50,097 nt of DNA, taken from positions 1 to 50,097 of the forward strand of contig CAZMPO010000014.1 of assembly GCA_964568425.1 (NCBI GenBank). Reading direction: 5' to 3'. Of the stretch, positions 41,800 through 49,889 are shown piece by piece (within the stretch, counting starts at the first letter, position 1; each line of letters starts with the position of its first letter). Origin of the DNA: CAKSQF01 sp964568425. GTDB lineage: Bacteria > Bacillota > Clostridia > Oscillospirales > CAG-272. Under the pieces are notes generated by a model. The model was not told the DNA's origin, searched no databases, and was given only the letters and a program-made list of their open reading frames with translations. The position numbers and the translations under genes are program-made.

Positions 41800-43194
41800 A
41801 TGGAAAATCAAGACAACCGCAAACAAATGATAAGTACCGTCCTCGGATGTGCCGAGACGATCCACTTCGCAGGAATAGGCGGCATATCCATGTCCTCGCT
41901 CGCCCTTTGGGCAAGAACCGCCGGCTATAAGGTCACGGGATCGGACAGTACCTCCTCCGAACGCACCCAAATGCTCATCGGCGAGGGCATACCGGTCAAG
42001 ATCGGTCATAACGCCGACAATATCGCCTCCGCCGACGTCGTTGTCTACTCGGTCGCACTGCCCTCAGATAATCCCGAGCTCGCCTTTGCAAAATATCGCG
42101 GCATCCCCTGCCTCACCCGCGCCGAATTTCTCGGATATATGATGTCCTTCTATAAGGCGCGTATCGGCGTCTCGGGCACGCACGGCAAATCGACCACGAC
42201 CGCGATGATCTCGAGCATCTTCCTGCTTGCGGGCGCAGACCCCACCGTCGAGTGCGGCGCGGTCATCCCCTCGATCAAGGGCGCATCTCGCGTCGGCGGC
42301 GATCGCGGCATATTAATCTATGAGGCATGCGAGTATCGCGACTCCTTCCTCTCCTTCTCCCCGACAGACGCCGTCATAACCAATATCGAGTACGATCACA
42401 CCGACTACTTCCCCGATATCGACGCCGTCGTCGCATCATTTGCAAAATCGATCGCCGGCGCGGATACGCTCTACCTGAATGTCGATAACGAGCACGCACT
42501 CAAAGCCGCACAGGGCTACGGCGGCGAGATCGTCACCATCTCGACCAAGGGCAAGACCGCCGAATTTGGCATCAGCGGACTTAAATTCACAAAGGGTAAG
42601 CCGAAATTTACGATCACACACTACGGTAAACCGATCGTCAAGATCGATCTGCCCATGATCGGCGAGTTCAATGTCGCAAACGCCCTCTGCGCCGCCGCAG
42701 TCGCGTATAAATACAATATCCCCCCGTCGATCATTTCCTCCGCACTTTCGTCATTCTGCGGTGTCGAACGCAGATTCGAGTTTAAGGGCGAGTTCGGCGG
42801 CATCGAGATCTACGACGATTACGCACACCATCCCGATGAGATAAGTGCCACCCTTTCCACCATGCCCTCGCTCGGCTATGATAATATTTGGTTGGTCTTC
42901 CAGCCGCATACCTATTCGCGTACCAAGGATCTCTGGAAGGGCTTCGTCGAGGTCTTCAAAAAGGCAAAATCGCAGGGGATCAACGTCATCCTCGCCGATA
43001 TCTATGCCGCACGCGAAAAACCCGTCGCCAAAATAAGATCCGACCTCCTCGCTGCCGCATGCGACGCAAAATATGTCGGCGATTTCGATAATATCGCCGC
43101 CTATATCAAAACAAACGCCAAACGCGGCGATCTCGTAGTCACCATGGGCGCAGGCGAGGCGAATAAAGTGGGGAATATTTTGCTGGGAAAATAA
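41800..43194 (+). CDS. murC: UDP-N-acetylmuramate--L-alanine ligase
   Basis: A 464-aa Mur ligase that adds L-Ala to UDP-MurNAc in the cytoplasm. HFAGIGGISMSSLA near 22-35 binds the UDP-sugar, the ATP P-loop GTHGKSTT near 126-133, EYDHTDYF near 205-212, and RRFEFKGEFGGIEIYDDYAHHP near 325-346 (H and D metal/ATP contacts) complete the set. Length is normal. A TATGAAAGGAA site precedes the ATG. It stands alone, away from a division-cell-wall cluster. A GATACAAGATAC repeat follows the stop at once. Confidence 0.97.
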   Translation: MENQDNRKQMISTVLGCAETIHFAGIGGISMSSLALWARTAGYKVTGSDSTSSERTQMLIGEGIPVKIGHNADNIASADVVVYSVALPSDNPELAFAKYRGIPCLTRAEFLGYMMSFYKARIGVSGTHGKSTTTAMISSIFLLAGADPTVECGAVIPSIKGASRVGGDRGILIYEACEYRDSFLSFSPTDAVITNIEYDHTDYFPDIDAVVASFAKSIAGADTLYLNVDNEHALKAAQGYGGEIVTISTKGKTAEFGISGLKFTKGKPKFTITHYGKPIVKIDLPMIGEFNVANALCAAAVAYKYNIPPSIISSALSSFCGVERRFEFKGEFGGIEIYDDYAHHPDEISATLSTMPSLGYDNIWLVFQPHTYSRTKDLWKGFVEVFKKAKSQGINVILADIYAAREKPVAKIRSDLLAAACDAKYVGDFDNIAAYIKTNAKRGDLVVTMGAGEANKVGNILLGK

Positions 43195-43257
43195 GGTAGA
43201 TACAAGATACAAGATATTTGTGCGGGGAAGATCTTGATATTCACCTGCCGAGATGAG
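43195..43257 (+). repeat. GATACAAGATAC-type 3'-end repeat, copy 3
   Basis: Starts at the murC stop: GGTAGATACAAGATACAAG, ATATTTGTGCGGGG, then the tail ATCTTGATATTCACCTGCCG. It is the cleanest copy, with two iterations. Confidence 0.78.
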
Positions 43258-43378
43258 GTTTGGTACGGGGAACATGCTTCTTTTGCGGGCGGAGCATGAT
43301 ATATCGGTTATCCAAACACACACCTCCCGGGGAAACGATGATTAATTCGACCGCCAAAACAAACAATTACCTATCCCC

Positions 43379-43546
43379 GTAGGGCGGGGGCGCTGCGAAA
43401 AAAGTTCGCGGTGCTCCCGCCGTTCTTTAACGGTTCGATCTATAGTAAGACGGCGAGATTACAAAGAGATTTCGCCGATATATCATGCACCGATCATCCA
43501 AGAGGCGGCGGGAGCACCGCGAACAAGTTCGCGGCGCCCCGCCATA
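43379..43546. repeat. MITE-like element, full copy (about 168 bp)
   Basis: Left arm GTAGGGCGGGGGCGCTGCG then AAAAAAGTTCGCGGTGCTCC (43379-43422) is inverted in the right arm GGCGGCGGGAGCACCGCG then AACAAGTTCGCGGCGCCCC (43504-43546), with an AT-rich core of about 80 bp including TATATCA. The right outer end reads GCCATAC instead of GCCCTAC. No open frame. Flanked by companion boxes at 43322 and 43620. Confidence 0.75.
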
Positions 43547-43783
43547 CAGACGGTCTTGATATTGGCGGTCGATTTATTACAAATCAGAACGTCAAAAAGC
43601 AATTTACAAAAGCACGAATTAATCATCCCTCCCCCAAAGGAAACCCTTGGCAAAAATCTCCCTTTCATCTTCCCTCAACATCTCCCTCCAAAATTTATTA
43701 TTTCTTCACAGGTTCGCTATATTTTTTGGCGAAATTTCTGATATAATATCGTCAAAGAAATTGATTTTGATAGGAACCTGCTT

Positions 43784-44284
43784 ATGCTTGATTTTTTTGC
43801 CGCACTTAGTACTACCGAAATGGTCGTTTGGTCGATCTTTCTCGGTATCTTGATCGGAGCTTGCTCCATCTTCTATAATAAGCGGCTGGTCGGCGCGTTC
43901 GTTCGCAGTCTGATCGCAAATTCCGCATCCGACCCCGACAGCGCAAAGACCCTCGAGGAACTCGGATTCGAGAAAAATATCTTCGTCCGCCACGCCCTGC
44001 GCGACGGATCTGTCCTTCGTAAGATGGTCTGGGAGGCAAACGATAACTATACCGCCGATGCCTCGGGATTGCGCTTCTCCGCGCGTACCCAAAAAATGGA
44101 TATAAACACCGCAAGATTCTATATCGATGAGGAAAATCGCGTCAAAGCCGATCTTCGCTACTCGGCAAAGGGCACCGACGTCATCACACTTATCATCGCA
44201 GTCGTCGTCTTCTTCGTCACCGCGTATGCACTCCTTCTGTTTATCCCCTATATCACCGACCTCTTCGGCTCGATCGGTAAATGA
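43784..44284 (+). CDS. Membrane protein with two TM segments, function unknown
   Basis: A 166-aa protein. One hydrophobic helix at each end (about 12-30 and 130-155) brackets a soluble middle rich in Asp, Glu and Arg (SASDPDSAKTLEELGFEKNI, then RTQKMDINTARFYIDEE). TATAAT at 43742-43747 suggests a promoter; the -35 is weak. The MORN gene begins 21 bp downstream, so they form a pair. I do not recognise the family. Confidence 0.75.
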   Translation: MLDFFAALSTTEMVVWSIFLGILIGACSIFYNKRLVGAFVRSLIANSASDPDSAKTLEELGFEKNIFVRHALRDGSVLRKMVWEANDNYTADASGLRFSARTQKMDINTARFYIDEENRVKADLRYSAKGTDVITLIIAVVVFFVTAYALLLFIPYITDLFGSIGK

Positions 44285-44305
44285 TCGACATTTTAGGAGA
44301 AAACC

Positions 44306-45172
44306 ATGGCTAAAAGAAAAAAACCTTCCTTTGCTAAATTCGTACTCTTGGTACTCTTTACCTCGGCAGTCCTCGTCGCGGCTCTCTTTTGCGCCCTTTG
44401 GTTCTCGCGCCTTCGCTTCGTCAACTTCTTCACCGATGAACACGGCAGTGCTCGCTTTGTCGGTAAGGTCAACGGCGACGGCATCCCCGAGAGCGGTAAG
44501 GTCTTCTATTCGGACGGCAGCTCGGCTGACCTCTCCCCCGAGGGCGAGTCGGTCACCTTCTCGGACGGCTCGACCGAAAAGGGCAAAATGATGCGCCTTG
44601 AGTATTCGGACGGCAGACTCTATGTCGGCGAGCTCTCCGCTCTCCTCCCCGATGGTAAGGGCTCGATGAAATTTGCGGGCGGCGACCTCTATGAGGGCGA
44701 TTTCGTCTGCGGCGAGCTCTCGGGTAAGGGTATATATTATTATGAAAACGGCGATACCTACGCGGGCGATTTCTCGGGCGGCGTCAAAAACGGCATGGGC
44801 ACATATAAGTGGGCTGTCGATAAAAACAGCTTCGATGTCTACATCGGCGAGTTCAAGGCAGACCTGCGCGACGGAATGGGCACATATACCTACGCCGACG
44901 GCACCACCTATGTCGGAGAGTTCAGAGCAGACGCCAAAAACGGTAAGGGTAAGCTCACCTTCCCCGACGGCGAATATTATGAGGGCGACTTCAAAAACGA
45001 TATGCGCAGCGGTAAGGGTAAATATGTCTTCGCCTCGGGCGATACCTATGAGGGCGATTTTTACCTGAATACCATCACCGGCTACGGCACCTACCACTGG
45101 TCAAGCGGCAACCGCCCCGATTATACCGGATATTTCGAAAATAATACAATAGTCCCCGCGGATGAACCATGA
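44306..45172 (+). CDS. MORN-repeat membrane protein
   Basis: A 288-aa protein. A TM anchor at residues about 10-32 is followed by a linker with SSADLSPEG and then about seven MORN-type repeats (about 105-285), each like YEGDFKNDMRSGKGKYVFAS with conserved Y-G-F/D and G-G. MORN repeats form elongated beta sheets and mediate protein or membrane contacts. The repeats are outside if the N-terminus is in. AGGAGAA site. Its stop codon lies in the terminator stem. Confidence 0.9.
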   Translation: MAKRKKPSFAKFVLLVLFTSAVLVAALFCALWFSRLRFVNFFTDEHGSARFVGKVNGDGIPESGKVFYSDGSSADLSPEGESVTFSDGSTEKGKMMRLEYSDGRLYVGELSALLPDGKGSMKFAGGDLYEGDFVCGELSGKGIYYYENGDTYAGDFSGGVKNGMGTYKWAVDKNSFDVYIGEFKADLRDGMGTYTYADGTTYVGEFRADAKNGKGKLTFPDGEYYEGDFKNDMRSGKGKYVFASGDTYEGDFYLNTITGYGTYHWSSGNRPDYTGYFENNTIVPADEP

Positions 45173-45201
45173 TCGATCATATGGATCGGTCATGGTTCTT
45201 T
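45164..45201 (+). terminator. Terminator overlapping the MORN gene stop codon
   Basis: GAACCATGA (45164-45172) pairs with TCATGGTTC (45190-45198), with an inner CGATC/GGATCG stem, then CTTTC. The stop codon TGA is inside the stem, so a terminating ribosome would cover its 5' half. Confidence 0.75.
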
Positions 45202-45202
45202 C

Positions 45203-45239
45203 AATTAGGAATGAGGAATTAGGAATTAGGAATTGGCGG
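45203..45239 (+). repeat. ATTAGGAATT-type repeat after the MORN terminator
   Basis: AATTAGGAATGAGGAATTAG, then GAATTAGGAATTGGCGG. Sense orientation relative to the MORN gene, directly after the T-tract. Confidence 0.75.
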
Positions 45240-45660
45240 GGATTGGTTGTTACGATAACCGATATATAATATATCGACCGATGCAGAAACACCTTTTGCC
45301 AAGGGCTCCTTCCGGGATGAGAGCACCGCAAACAAGTTTGCGGCGCCCCGCCCTACAGGGATACCTTTATTCGACGGTCGATTTAATCATCGCCTCCCCA
45401 AATGTAGGCACCGGCGTTGCTTCTTTGCAATATCGCACCATATAACCTATCGCCCGCCAAATAAACATGCTTATCAAACCCCATCTCGGCAGGTGAATAT
45501 CAAGGTCTTCGCCGCACAAATATCTTGTATCTTGTATCTCGTATCTTGTATCTCAATTGTTACTTCACGATTAAACTCGCCCAAATTTGCACAATCATAT
45601 CCGCAAAAAACGCTGCCTTTTTGTGCCTGTCAACAAATTCTTCGTCATTTTGCACAAAAT
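45240..45660. repeat. Gene-free stretch with MITE right arm and reversed GATACAAGATAC repeat
   Basis: A solitary right arm (GAGCACCGCAAACAAGTTTG then CGGCGCCCCGCCCTAC, 45321-45355) is followed by a copy of the GATACAAGATAC family in minus orientation (45482-45554): CATCTCGGCAGGTGAATATC then iterated TATCTTGTATCTTGTATC. No gene sits on its minus strand, so this copy does not follow the gene-end rule. Confidence 0.7.
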
Positions 45661-45672
45661 GTGAAAAACCTA

Positions 45673-45701
45673 TTGAAAAAAATCAAAAAATATAGTATAA
45701 T
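45673..45701 (+). promoter_or_regulatory. Sigma-A promoter of surface protein 1
   Basis: TTGAAA (45673-45678), 17-nt spacer, TATAAT (45696-45701). The 5' leader of about 60 nt contains CAATCCG...CGGATTG, a small hairpin. Confidence 0.83.
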
Positions 45702-45768
45702 AGCACCGTAAGACAATCCGAATCGAGAAACGGATTGAAAAATCTAAAATGTGAAAGGAAAAAAACAC

Positions 45769-46515
45769 ATGAAAAGAATTATTTCTCTCATCCTCGCGAT
45801 CATGATGATCGCATCGTTTGCAGTTCTTTCGGTTTCTGCTGACGAGATTAAGACCATCGATGCTACCGGCGGCGCAGCAGGCGAAAACAAGACCGGTCTC
45901 GTTGCTACTGTTACCAAGAAGTACTTCGCAGTTTCCTACACTATGGTTGCTGCATCTGCTGCAGGCGCAAAGAACGATAACGGCTGCTGCGGTCTTTACT
46001 TCAACGATATCGATGACAACTGCATCTTCATCCCCTACGAAGAAGCTGGCACCGACACACAGCGCGGTCTCGGCATCTGGGGCGGTCCGAAGGTAGTTTA
46101 CGGTAAGTGGTGGGGCACACCTGATTTCGGTGCAGCTGCTAACAATTCCATCGCTGACTATGCAGACAAAGAAGTAACCATCCTCGTTCTCGGCGAAGTA
46201 GCTGACGGCAATGTAACCGTTACCTGCTACATCAACGGCAATAAGGTTACCGTTTGGGGTGATCAGGAGTCCGCTACCGCTGCATTCAACGGAAAGATCC
46301 AGTGGGCTACCAAGCTCTCAGACCACAAGGCTACCGTTAAGTTCACCGAGTCCGATACAGCTCTTGACAAGACCGTATTCGATCAGGCTCCCGTAACTCC
46401 CGATCAGCCCGACGAGCCCGTAGCACCGAAGACCGGTGAGGCTACCGCTATCGTAGCTCTCGTTTCCGTTCTCGCACTCGCAGGCGTAGTTGTCGCTTCC
46501 AAGAAGAGAGCATAA
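45769..46515 (+). CDS. Secreted surface protein 1 with PKTGE-type C-terminal anchor
   Basis: A 248-aa protein. Signal peptide (MKRIISLILAIMMIASFAVL, cleavage near VSADE). The body (about 24-215) is rich in Asn, Asp, Thr and Val and probably a beta fold. The C-terminus has a Pro-rich hinge, then the sortase-like PKTGE motif, a hydrophobic helix and KKRA: a variant LPXTG wall-anchor signal. It is homologous to the protein at 48720 (shared KRYF/KKYF, NDNGC/ADNGC and GKWWGT/GQWWGT blocks). Codon choice (GCT, GTT, ACC) differs from neighbours and suits high expression. ATG 45769 has AAAGGA. Function unknown. Confidence 0.85.
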   Translation: MKRIISLILAIMMIASFAVLSVSADEIKTIDATGGAAGENKTGLVATVTKKYFAVSYTMVAASAAGAKNDNGCCGLYFNDIDDNCIFIPYEEAGTDTQRGLGIWGGPKVVYGKWWGTPDFGAAANNSIADYADKEVTILVLGEVADGNVTVTCYINGNKVTVWGDQESATAAFNGKIQWATKLSDHKATVKFTESDTALDKTVFDQAPVTPDQPDEPVAPKTGEATAIVALVSVLALAGVVVASKKRA

Positions 46516-46524
46516 TTGTTCAAA

Positions 46525-46557
46525 AATATCCTCACCGCAAGGTGAGGATATTTTTTT
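46525..46557 (+). terminator. Rho-independent terminator of surface protein 1
   Basis: AATATCCTCACC (46525-46536), GCAA tetraloop, GGTGAGGATATT (46541-46552), then TTTTT. A GNRA-class loop and a seven-T tract make it very strong. Confidence 0.93.
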
Positions 46558-46629
46558 AGGTAATAGGTAATAGTGAAGAGGTAAGAAGTGCGGAACATTT
46601 TCGCCCAAGGGCGAAAATGGATTTTTATT
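46558..46629 (+). repeat. AGGTAATAG-type repeat after the surface protein 1 terminator
   Basis: AGGTAATAGGTAATAGTG, AAGAGGTAAGAAGTGCGGAA, then CATTTTCGCCC and GGGCGAAAATG (hairpin), then GATTTTTATT. It starts at the terminator T-tract, as at spoVG. Confidence 0.75.
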
Positions 46630-46761
46630 TTGTAGAATAAGGCGACATCATCTTCGGCGGCGGGGTATGATGTGTCGACGATATCACAAAGAAGTCACGC
46701 CAGTGCCTCCCTCCGGGGAAACGATGATTAATTCGGATCGGTTGACGAACACTCGACCTCG

Positions 46762-46805
46762 GTAGGGCGGGGGCGCTGCGAAAAAAGTTCGCGGTGCTCC
46801 CGCCG
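46762..46805. repeat. MITE-like element, single left arm
   Basis: GTAGGGCGGGGGCGCTGCG, AAAAAAGTTCGCGGTGCTCC and CGCCG: identical to the left arm at 43379 over about 44 bp, but the right arm is missing. A companion box sits just before it (46697-46735). Confidence 0.7.
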
Positions 46806-47028
46806 TTTATCGGTTCGATTTTTTATAAATCTATAGCCGATACAATCAATTTTCCACCGGTCTTTATTTTGGCGGTCGATTTATTATAAATCAAACCACC
46901 AAAAGGGCAATTTGCAAAAACACGATTTAATCATCCTTTCCCCACACATCCCCTTTCCCTAATGTTTCTCCATTTTCCTGTTTTCTGCAAATTTTTTTCG
47001 GTTTTTTTCATTTTTTTCGAAAAACCTC

Positions 47029-47057
47029 TTGCAATCGCACCGAATTTGTGCTATAAT
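47029..47057 (+). promoter_or_regulatory. Sigma-A promoter of gdhA
   Basis: TTGCAA (47029-47034), 17-nt spacer, TATAAT (47052-47057), about 49 nt before the ATG. Confidence 0.85.
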
Positions 47058-47105
47058 ACACCATTGTAAAAAATATCTCACCACCGTCACAAGGAGGATC
47101 TTATT

Positions 47106-48452
47106 ATGGCGATCACAAACAAATATCTGCAAAACGTACTCGAAACCGTCAAGACTCGCGACGCGGGCGAGCCCGAATTTATTCAGGCTGTCACCGAAGT
47201 GCTCGAATCGCTCGAGCCTGTTGTCAACGCGCGCCCCGAGCTTGAGAAAAACGGCATAATCGAGCGAATTGTCGAGCCCGAACGCTTCATTCAATTCCGC
47301 GTTCCGTGGGTCGATGACAACGGCAAAGTCCATGTCAACCGCGGCTACCGCGTGCAGTTCAACTCTGCCATAGGTCCTTACAAGGGCGGTCTGCGTCTGC
47401 ATCCGTCGGTCAACACATCGGTCATCAAATTCCTCGGCTTTGAGCAGTGCTTCAAGAACTCGCTGACCACCCTCCCCATGGGCGGAGGCAAGGGCGGCTC
47501 TGATTTTGACCCGAAGGGCAAGTCGGACATGGAGATCATGCGCTTCTGTCAATCCTTCATGACCGAGCTTTACCGCCACATCGGTCCCGACACCGACGTC
47601 CCCGCAGGTGACATTGGCGTCGGCGCACGCGAGATCGGCTACCTGTTCGGGCAATACAAGAAGATCGTCAACGAATTCACCGGCGTTTTGACCGGCAAAG
47701 GCATCGCGTGGGGCGGTTCGCTCGCGCGCACACAGGCTACCGGCTACGGTCTGCTCTACTTCACCGAGGAGATGCTCTCCTGCATGAAGGGCGACAGCGT
47801 CAAGGGCAAGACGATCGTCATCTCGGGCTCGGGCAATGTCGCGATCTACGCCGCCGAAAAGGCGACCGAGCTTGGCGGCAAGGTTGTCGCACTCTCCGAC
47901 TCGAACGGATTTGTGCACGATCCCGACGGCATCAAGCTTGATGTTGTCAAGCAGATCAAAGAGGTCGAGCGTGGACGCATCAGCGAGTATGCAAAGCGTG
48001 TGCCGACCGCTGTATACACCGATGGTTGTCGCGGCATTTGGGGCATCAAGTGCGACATCGCGCTCCCCTGTGCAACGCAGAACGAGCTTGATCTCGACTC
48101 GGCAAAGAAGCTGATCGCAAACGGCGTCATGGCGGTTGCCGAGGGTGCAAACATGCCCTCGACCCCCGAGGCTATCGAGGCATTCATGAATGCGGGCGTG
48201 CTCTTTGCCCCTGCAAAGGCATCGAACGCAGGCGGCGTTGCGACATCCGGACTTGAGATGAGCCAGAACTCGATCCGCTACTCATGGACATTTGCCGAGG
48301 TTGACGAAAAGCTCCACGGCATCATGTGCGGCATTTTCCACGCGTGCGACGATGCATCGAAGAAATACGGACTCGAGGGCAACCTTGTCGCGGGCGCAAA
48401 CATAGCAGGCTTTGAAAAAATAGCCGCCGCCATGCTCGCACAGGGAGTTTGA
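47106..48452 (+). CDS. gdhA: NADP-type glutamate dehydrogenase
   Basis: A 448-aa hexameric enzyme linking ammonium assimilation to 2-oxoglutarate. The substrate lysine lies in LPMGGGKGGSDFDPKGKS near 123-140, preceded by GPYKGGLRLHPSVNTSVIKF near 91-110; the NAD(P) motif is ISGSGNVAIYAAEKATELGG near 239-258. The length and the SGSGNVA loop fit the small bacterial NADP-type GDH. AAGGAGG site. It is transcribed from its own promoter and lies between two surface-protein genes. An ATTAGGAATT repeat starts at the stop. Confidence 0.96.
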   Translation: MAITNKYLQNVLETVKTRDAGEPEFIQAVTEVLESLEPVVNARPELEKNGIIERIVEPERFIQFRVPWVDDNGKVHVNRGYRVQFNSAIGPYKGGLRLHPSVNTSVIKFLGFEQCFKNSLTTLPMGGGKGGSDFDPKGKSDMEIMRFCQSFMTELYRHIGPDTDVPAGDIGVGAREIGYLFGQYKKIVNEFTGVLTGKGIAWGGSLARTQATGYGLLYFTEEMLSCMKGDSVKGKTIVISGSGNVAIYAAEKATELGGKVVALSDSNGFVHDPDGIKLDVVKQIKEVERGRISEYAKRVPTAVYTDGCRGIWGIKCDIALPCATQNELDLDSAKKLIANGVMAVAEGANMPSTPEAIEAFMNAGVLFAPAKASNAGGVATSGLEMSQNSIRYSWTFAEVDEKLHGIMCGIFHACDDASKKYGLEGNLVAGANIAGFEKIAAAMLAQGV

Positions 48453-48490
48453 GGAATTAGAAATTAGGAATTGGGAATGAGAAATTGGCG
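48451..48490 (+). repeat. ATTAGGAATT-type 3'-end repeat after gdhA
   Basis: From the gdhA stop: GAGGAATTAGAAATTAGG, AATTGGGAATGAGAAATTGG, CGG. No hairpin terminator was seen between gdhA and the next promoter, so the repeat is the only structured 3' element. Confidence 0.72.
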
Positions 48491-48624
48491 GAATTTGATC
48501 GCTCAGCGACAAATCGCCCTATGATCTTCATGGCAATGTTGCACAAATTCTGATCTGTTGTTGCAGTTTATTTATACATGTATCCAAAATGTTCGTCAAA
48601 ATGCACAATATGTCAAAAAAACTA

Positions 48625-48653
48625 TTGCAATGTTGGCAAAAATGTGATATAAT
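48625..48653 (+). promoter_or_regulatory. Sigma-A promoter of surface protein 2
   Basis: TTGCAA (48625-48630), 17-nt spacer, TATAAT (48648-48653). The leader contains CAGGTGATTGAGGGTCGCCTG, a possible hairpin (CAGG...CCTG, about 48665-48685). Confidence 0.83.
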
Positions 48654-48719
48654 GCAAAAGTAAACAGGTGATTGAGGGTCGCCTGAACAAAAAAACATAT
48701 TTTTGAAAGGAAAGATATC

Positions 48720-49766
48720 ATGAAAAAGATTATATCTCTTCTCCTTGCGATCATGATGATCGCAGCATTGGCAGTCAGCGTATCTGCTGACCCGTACGAT
48801 GAGGTTCAGATCGAGGGACTTCCCGAGGGCGTTGAGGGCTACGATGTCGAAGGCGCTTCCAGCGAGATGTATGCAGAGCTCTTCGAGGTTACCAAGAGGT
48901 ACTTCGTTGCATCCTTCACATTCCCGCTTGCTGAAAAAGCAGGTACTACAGCAGACAACGGCTGTATCGGTCTTACCATCGGCGACGAGAACTATCAGTG
49001 TCTCTATGTTGCACACGACATCCAGTATCCGGACGAGAACATGAGAGGTCCCGGATTTGAGCCCAACGATATGAGAGCTCAGCTTCGTGTTGGTCAGTGG
49101 TGGGGCACCTCTGCTTTCGGCGCATACCAGATAAACTACATCGACGGTCAGGATGGCTCTATCGGCGAAGAATCTTTCGTTGGTCAGGACATTACCATCT
49201 ATGTTGAGGGCAAAGTCGAGCTCGAAGACGAGTCTACCGGCGCTTGGATGGTCACCATGAAGGCATGGATCAACGACACTCCCCTCGTACTTAACGGCGG
49301 CGAGATGGAAGTTACCGCTTACGATTTCGATAATAACCCCTACGTTGGCTACGGCTGTAAGCTCACCGGAGTTACCGCTCAGATCAAGTTCGCTCAGTCG
49401 AACAAAGAGATCGACAGATCCGTCCTCGTAAACGGCGTTCCGGATGACACCGGATTCCCCGGAATCGACGGCAACGAGCCCGCAGTTACCACCGGTACTA
49501 CTGGCGGCGATGACGAGCCTGCAACCACCACCGGCGACAACGGCGGCAACAACACTGCAACCACCACCGGCGACAACGGCAACAACAATGTCACCACCGA
49601 TGACAAGGGTACCACCAACACTCCCGATACAACAAAGGGAGATAACACCCAGACCGACAACAAAGAAGAGGACTCCTCCAACCTCGGTCTTATCATCGGC
49701 ATTGCAGCAGCAGCAGTTGTAGTAATTGCAGTTGTAGTAGTTGTCATCGTTAAGAAAAAGAAATAA
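48720..49766 (+). CDS. Secreted surface protein 2 with Thr/Asn/Gly stalk and TM anchor
   Basis: A 348-aa protein. Signal peptide MKKIISLLLAIMMIAALAVS with cleavage near VSADP. Residues about 30-240 are homologous to surface protein 1. A low-complexity stalk follows (about 255-315; repeated TTTGDNGGNN and TTTGDNGNNN), then Asp/Glu/Ser, a TM helix (about 320-344) and KKKK. Unlike surface protein 1 it lacks an LPXTG-like motif, so it is membrane-anchored. The stalk would lift the domain through the wall. Codon use is again biased to GCT, GTT, ACC. GAAAGGAAA site. Function unknown. Confidence 0.87.
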   Translation: MKKIISLLLAIMMIAALAVSVSADPYDEVQIEGLPEGVEGYDVEGASSEMYAELFEVTKRYFVASFTFPLAEKAGTTADNGCIGLTIGDENYQCLYVAHDIQYPDENMRGPGFEPNDMRAQLRVGQWWGTSAFGAYQINYIDGQDGSIGEESFVGQDITIYVEGKVELEDESTGAWMVTMKAWINDTPLVLNGGEMEVTAYDFDNNPYVGYGCKLTGVTAQIKFAQSNKEIDRSVLVNGVPDDTGFPGIDGNEPAVTTGTTGGDDEPATTTGDNGGNNTATTTGDNGNNNVTTDDKGTTNTPDTTKGDNTQTDNKEEDSSNLGLIIGIAAAAVVVIAVVVVVIVKKKK

Positions 49767-49785
49767 TTAAACTATAAAATACCTC

Positions 49786-49820
49786 AAAAACAACCCCGCC
49801 ACCCGGCGGGGTTGTTTTTT
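49786..49820 (+). terminator. Rho-independent terminator of surface protein 2
   Basis: AACAACCCCGCC (49789-49800), ACCC loop, GGCGGGGTTGTT (49805-49816), then further Ts to 49820. Confidence 0.93.
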
Positions 49821-49889
49821 GGTGTTATTGGGGTGGGCGGTTGGGGGTATGATATATCGACCGCTAAAAAGTTCGCTTAGATATTACCC

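Noticed and set aside
43706..45097. A 463-aa minus-strand frame opposite the membrane and MORN genes
   Set aside because: The plus strand has MORN repeats, ribosome binding sites and a terminator; the reverse frame only reflects the repeats.
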